Position numbers and translations under genes: made by a program
Part shown: positions 59,001-64,000 of the stretch, in pieces
Layout of the letters: each line of letters starts with the position of its first letter
How positions within the stretch are numbered: the stretch's first letter is position 1
NCBI RefSeq assembly: GCF_905475395.1
Contig: NC_058339.1
Location: 49,361,172-49,425,171, forward strand
DNA length: 64,000 nucleotides
Source of the DNA: Chrysoperla carnea
Lineage: Eukaryota > Arthropoda > Insecta > Neuroptera > Chrysopidae
Reading direction: 5' to 3'
Notes under the pieces: model-generated
What the model saw: the letters and a program-made list of their open reading frames with translations, nothing else
Told to the model about the DNA's origin: nothing
Databases searched by the model: none

Positions 59001-60059
59001 ATTATGTTATAACTTGACAGTATAAGACGAAAAGTAAGAATACAATTTTTCGATACCTGGAGTAATTTTCAAAATATCGAAAATTTTGTTTAATTATTTA
59101 GATCCAGATGTTACAAAAACCAAGGCAGATATCGAAAAATATTACTCTTATTTTTCGTCTACATTCATGAAGTTATGACAAAATTCATTATAAATTTGGA
59201 AATAGAATAAAAATACCTCAATATTACAATGAATAAATCCGACCGTTTAGTATGTCGTGTTTTTTCCCAAACCCAACACTATGATGCGTTTTGTAAAGCT
59301 TTTTTGTATTTTGATAAAGAATGAAAAACAATGTACCTAATAAATTAATTTTATATTTGTTGGTACAATGAATATTATAAAAGAACAATATTGTTACTAT
59401 AATTATTATGATTATAATAATTTGTCATAGGTGTAAAAAAGACATTACTGGTAAACATAATCTTAAAAATTTTTCTCACAATACGATAATAAAACGACCT
59501 TATCCAAGTAGGTATGTAATTATAATATTGTCATAGTATATTTTTATTTTAAATCATATATGAATCAAATAATTTTTTCAGCGGCGGAAGTAAGGTAATT
59601 TATTTTAATGTATTTTTTTTTTTTGTAAAGTTGATTACAAAGTTCATTTTTATTATATTGACAACAATAGGTAATTTATTTAAATTTGCAAATTTTAATT
59701 TATAGTTTTTATATAGCTTATGATAGACAGTGTAATGACGGAAATATAAATAAATTATTTGCTAAGTTCTTCGTCTTAAAAGAAATTAAAATAACATATT
59801 TATTTTATGATTTTGATAATTATTTTATTTATTGTACTCTTGATAGTTATTTATTATTAACTATTAAAAGACAAATAAATATAATTATTATTTAATTATT
59901 TATTAAATGTTTTTCCATTTTCTTAAGTGTGTACAATCATCATCCGGTACATACCAGAAAAAACAACAGATGTTTTAGTTATTTGTTGTTTTTATATCTT
60001 TTCTCACGTGTTTTAAAAATATAGTCAGGAAGAAAATAGATTTTCTGAAAATGACTTTG

Positions 60060-60650
60060 AAAACGATAGGAAAAGAAAATATATACATATAGATTAAAAT
60101 TTCACGCTCTACAACTTTGAATGGGTGTGTTTTTCTGCTTAAATGCATAGTTTTTGAAAAAAATTCAAAAAAACTGCGGAAAATTTTATTTTAATATTGA
60201 TTTTTCCGAAGGATTGGGAATAATCAAAATATAAGTACATTTTTATTGGAAATTTTATTTTTAACTACTTTTTTATGAAGTATTTTTTCCCTAAAATGCA
60301 CAGTTTTTAAGAAAAATTAAAAAAACACCAAAAACAAGGAAAATTGTACATTGAAGTAAATTTTTCAGAAAATATGAAAGATAAGGAAAAGTTTATAAAC
60401 ACAAATTGATGGGAAACTTTACACCCGATAACTTTGGACTGATGCATTTTGTCTCTAAAATGGATAGTTTTCGAGTAAATTATAAAAAATTGTGGAAAAT
60501 ACGAGAAAAGTCGTTGATATTTCCGAAATAATCCATTTTTTGAGTATATAGTAGTTTTTATTCTACGGGTAAATAGCTAAAACTTGGGTATTGTCTCCAA
60601 AACTTCATTAAATTTAACCTTATTTGATTGGAGTATAATGTTTAAATATG
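60060..60650 (+). repeat. Second copy of the 7240-7615 repeat family
   Basis: The same ordered blocks as in the right arm at 7240-7615: GATTTTTCxGAA, GxxCAATCAAAATATA, CAGTTTTTAAGAAAAAT, TTTTCAGAAAATATGAA, AACTTTGGACTGAT, AATGxATAGTTTTCGAG and GGTAAAxAGCT. The similarity continues past 60600 into the region matching 7615-7670. Non-coding. Confidence 0.65.
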
Positions 60651-62549
60651 ATGTCGGATAAGCTGACCACTGCATGAAAGAAGTTTCCAACTAACAATTC
60701 GGTTTCGATTTCTCACAAATTTAATAAACTAAATGAAATTACTTTTCATTTACTTGTGGAGTAACTTGAAAACAAACATATGCAAGAAAAAAAAAGTATT
60801 TTTACTTATAATAAGGAAAAATTTTCATAAAAACATGACAGTGACATCATTAGATTAATATGTTATTAATATAAAAAAATAAACTACAGAAATAAGCACT
60901 TAAAAAATGACATTATTTTCTAATTGGCGATTGAAAATTAAAAAAAATTTCATTAAAACTATGTTATTTACGGATATTCAAATATCCATTTACTTAATTA
61001 AAATAATAACAATATATTAATTTATTCAATTAAGCCACATGACCTATGATACTTAGGTCATGTTTGTAATATTTTTTTAATTATATTCTTTAATTAAAAA
61101 TCCACACGAAGATATAATTAAAATCAATAATTAGGTGAATATAATATTCATATAATTTTCATATTTTTAATAATACTCATTTTTTTTAATAATTTCTCGA
61201 TAATTAAGTCTACAATTTAATTATATTAAATATAAAAAAATGTAAGTAAAATAATGAAATCAAAATCGGAGTAAGTTAAGTATTGATAATGAAAGTGAAC
61301 AAAGTTTAGGTATTTTTAACTATTATAAATGTTTGCCGAAAAGTTTTAAATAGAAAAAAAAAGCATTTGGAATTTCCATACCATTTTTTGTAATTTTTGT
61401 TATTTTTTTCCTATAGAATTTTGGATTCGCGGCACCATTTACACACACGGTAATAGGGGATTGGACTAAAATTTTTTATCACTTCAGATAAAGAATTCTT
61501 ACTTCACAAATAGAAAAGTGAAGTTAGTTTTTTAAAATCTTTACTAGTATGCAAGACATGAACGTTTAAAATTAACGTCATACGTGGATATCGCCATAGA
61601 AATTACATATAAAACTTTTTTTGCCAAAAAAAGATGGACAACTTTTGAATAATTTTTATAACTTCTTCGTTTTTTCATCAATTTAAATTTCACTTTCAAA
61701 TTTTGTCATGGCATCAAGTCTAGTTTTACATTTTTATGGGTAATATGGCCAATTCGACATCAGGATTATTATTACGTCGAAAAAATCTATTGTTTTGACC
61801 TTTCTTTCTTTATACCGAATAATTAAGTCTAGGAATTTAGAGTATTAATTATTTCATCACCTTTTCTCGGCTATATATTAATTTTTGCACATCGCTGGCC
61901 CACGGAAAAATAAAATTGTTTGTGCTTCATTTTAATGACATAGTTTCGGTTACGAAACTTTCTTGTGTACGTCAAAACGTGGGTATTAAAATTATTTTAT
62001 CAGGTATTATTTTATTTTATAAATATATTCAAAAAGAATCTATATACAATATTTGCTGAATTGACATATTTAAAGGTTATTGATCTAGTGCTTCTACTAT
62101 TTAGAATATCTAATAAAGTCTAGTAGTATGAAGACAATACAGTGTTTGTTAAAGGTGATTAAACACTCAGCCACAAATATGTGAGTTTTACGCAATTTAC
62201 TTGAACGATGGAAGCTTTTAATTTAAATAGGAAATAAGAACAAGTTGTAGGATTAAGTTAAAAACGAATAGATTCAGTAGAAAGTCAGTTAAAAAAGTCT
62301 ATGATTCTATAAAAACTAGAGTAAAAATTTAAAATACCAAGTTGTATCGATTTTCTCATGAAAGAATGGACCTGCTTGAACACAGAAATTTCCGTATTTA
62401 GAAAGTTAAAAACTCCTAAGATAAACATCTATCTCTCTACGATAAACCTACATGGCTATGAAATACGTTAACATTCACAAAAATTATCAGTAATTAAAAA
62501 TTATCTTGTAAAAAAGTGAAATTTACAATTTACATACATATTTTAAAAA

Positions 62550-62845
62550 ACCCCCGACAAAACTTTTCGTTTACGGAAGTCTAAACTCGCACTTATCATA
62601 TCTAAGGACACTCTGCACTAAATTACCTTTTTCTTGATCTATTCAATCATGATCTATTTTTTAGTTGTTCCGAGTACGGAATCCTAAATTCGAACTTGAA
62701 ACATAGTTAAGAACACTATCCATTAAATTACCTTTCAAACGAAAAAAAAATCCAAACCGGTTCATTCGTTTAGGCGCTACGATGCCACAGACAGACAGAC
62801 AGACACACACACACACATAGCCGTCAAACTTATAATACCCTTTGT
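62550..62845 (+). repeat. Dispersed repeat with GACA/CA tract (copy 2)
   Basis: The partner of 32765-33110, with the same block order. Here the GACAGACAGACAGACA tract runs on into ACACACACACAC (about 62785-62817), followed by TAGCCGTCAAACTTATAATACCC and a TTTAGTTCAGTGGTTAA end. Confidence 0.65.
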
Positions 62846-64000
62846 TTTAGTTCAGTGGTTAAGAATAGTCTTGTTGTGCGTTTAAGAGGCAGTTATTTAC
62901 ATGAAATCATTATTTAAGTATCATTTGCAACTGATAAATCTTTAAAATTAAAAAAACCATATCGATATCTTGCACCGTTTTGTTTTTATTCCAATTTAAA
63001 AATGTATGTAGTGTGAGTTCAGCTCATTTTCTAGTAATACTTATATAGTGAAACCTTATGCATTATAGGTACTTTAAATTCATTAAATTATTTACATTGT
63101 TGTTATAAATTTGAAATGCACATTTTATTTAGTATTTCATGCAAGAAATTCTAATCTTTATATTTTATTGAAACACCAGCAAGAAGTTAAATACTACTAA
63201 AAAAATGGCCATAAATGGTGTATGGTCATGTGATGTTGCTATAGTTTACAACGAGTCATGTGATTCATATTTGTATATAAAAAGAAAACTATAATTTATG
63301 AAAACATTTATTTACTTTATAAATTTTGCATACAAGATTAAGTATATTTTGTGTATGTATAATCGATGTAAAAATTATGAATCAGTTCAAAATGTATGTG
63401 TAAGATGTTTGGGAAGCGCGGTTGAAGAACTTGACGCTCAGTTTATATAATTAACCCTATCAATAAGAATATTATTCTTAGAGTTGTATCATGCTTATAG
63501 ATATTTGTATCATGCATATACTGTTACGAACACTTCTTCTGTGTAATGTAATGAAATAAATAAATGTTCATGATATACTATAAATTTTTGAACATTTATT
63601 TTTAGGACAAAAATAAAACAAGTGACATTTATTTATATGTAAAGAATTCCAAACAAATAAATTTATACTCAACTTTAAATCAGAGCAAACATTATCAAGT
63701 TTTAATAATTTTAACAATTTTTTGAGTTGAAAACAATAGCATGTGATGGAAATACTGGTCCAAATATTATTTCAGAATGTAGGCACGAAAAAAGCATTAT
63801 TCTTCCAAATTATTCCATGCCACACTTATCCAAGTTCTATTTGGTATTCTTTTCCTCGATAAATCCTAACCTTTGATTTCATGAAGAATGGATTAATAAT
63901 TAATTTCCTTACAACTTTAAAACTTTAATTCTGTTTTTCTCATAAATATAAAAATGTTACTTGGATCATTATGGCTCTAACGTGCCCTAATGTATATTTC

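Larger units (their letters stand above)
56500..64000. other. Upstream region of the transporter gene, repeats only
   Basis: 7.5 kb without a recognisable coding exon. A minus-strand GTAAGT donor at about 57077-57072 preceded by ATGTCGTTTT could end a 5'UTR exon of the transporter, but its phase does not fit coding continuity. Repeats: a pair of GATGTACGAGC-containing segments (58715-59000), a relative of the 7240-7615 repeat (60060-60650), and the GACA-tract repeat (62550-62845). An LTR-like piece near 63270-63580 is noted under findings. Confidence 0.5.

Noticed and set aside
1-64000. CRISPR arrays, rRNA genes, bacterial operons, viral genes
   Set aside because: No regularly spaced direct repeats, rRNA core motifs, Shine-Dalgarno-led gene clusters or recognisable viral proteins were seen beyond the Copia retrotransposon.

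Overview
The window looks like AT-rich insect nuclear DNA. The genes have spliceosomal introns and insect-like sequences, there is an intact Copia-type LTR retrotransposon, and foldback repeats are plentiful. Selenocysteine elongation factor is present. Several holometabolous groups have lost that machinery, so the host should come from a lineage that still makes selenoproteins. I cannot name the species.

Layout, left to right. Positions 1-18826 hold no recognisable coding exon, only diverged repeats plus one spliced-looking non-coding exon (4964-5068, minus). A second candidate non-coding exon ends at 18827 (minus). Together they suggest the 5' end of a gene that runs off the left edge, transcribed head-to-head with eEFSec. 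eEFSec (19202-21747, plus, 3 exons, 531 aa) is complete. It converges on a complete Syntaxin-6 gene (26850-34442, minus, 7 exons, 254 aa), and 21748-26849 between them is empty. Syntaxin-6 carries the two most striking features here. Its second intron has textbook U12-type AT-AC splice signals. Its first intron contains a same-strand tRNA-Asp gene ending 37 bp before the 3' splice site of exon 2.

Syntaxin-6 and an RNA polymerase I RPA43 gene (36117-39471, plus, 2 exons, 713 aa) are divergent. RPA43 has a very long Lys/Ser-rich tail with three 34-residue tandem repeats. A foldback MITE with about 244-bp inverted arms sits 79 bp after its stop codon. A proton-coupled amino-acid transporter gene of the SLC36/PAT family (44585-56499 and probably beyond, minus, at least 4 exons) fills the right half. 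Its intron between 46909 and 56425 contains a complete, very young Copia-type element (47845-52717) with identical-looking LTRs, a 5-bp target duplication and an uninterrupted 1354-aa polyprotein, inserted antisense to the host gene.

The host genes are unrelated housekeeping genes (Sec translation, endosomal/TGN membrane fusion, rRNA transcription, amino-acid transport) with no operon-like logic. The accessory content consists of repeats: foldback elements, two- to three-copy tandem duplications and dispersed families with two or more members in the window. I found no CRISPR array, bacterial insert or recognisable viral gene. All exon joins were worked out by eye from frame, splice signals and family resemblance.
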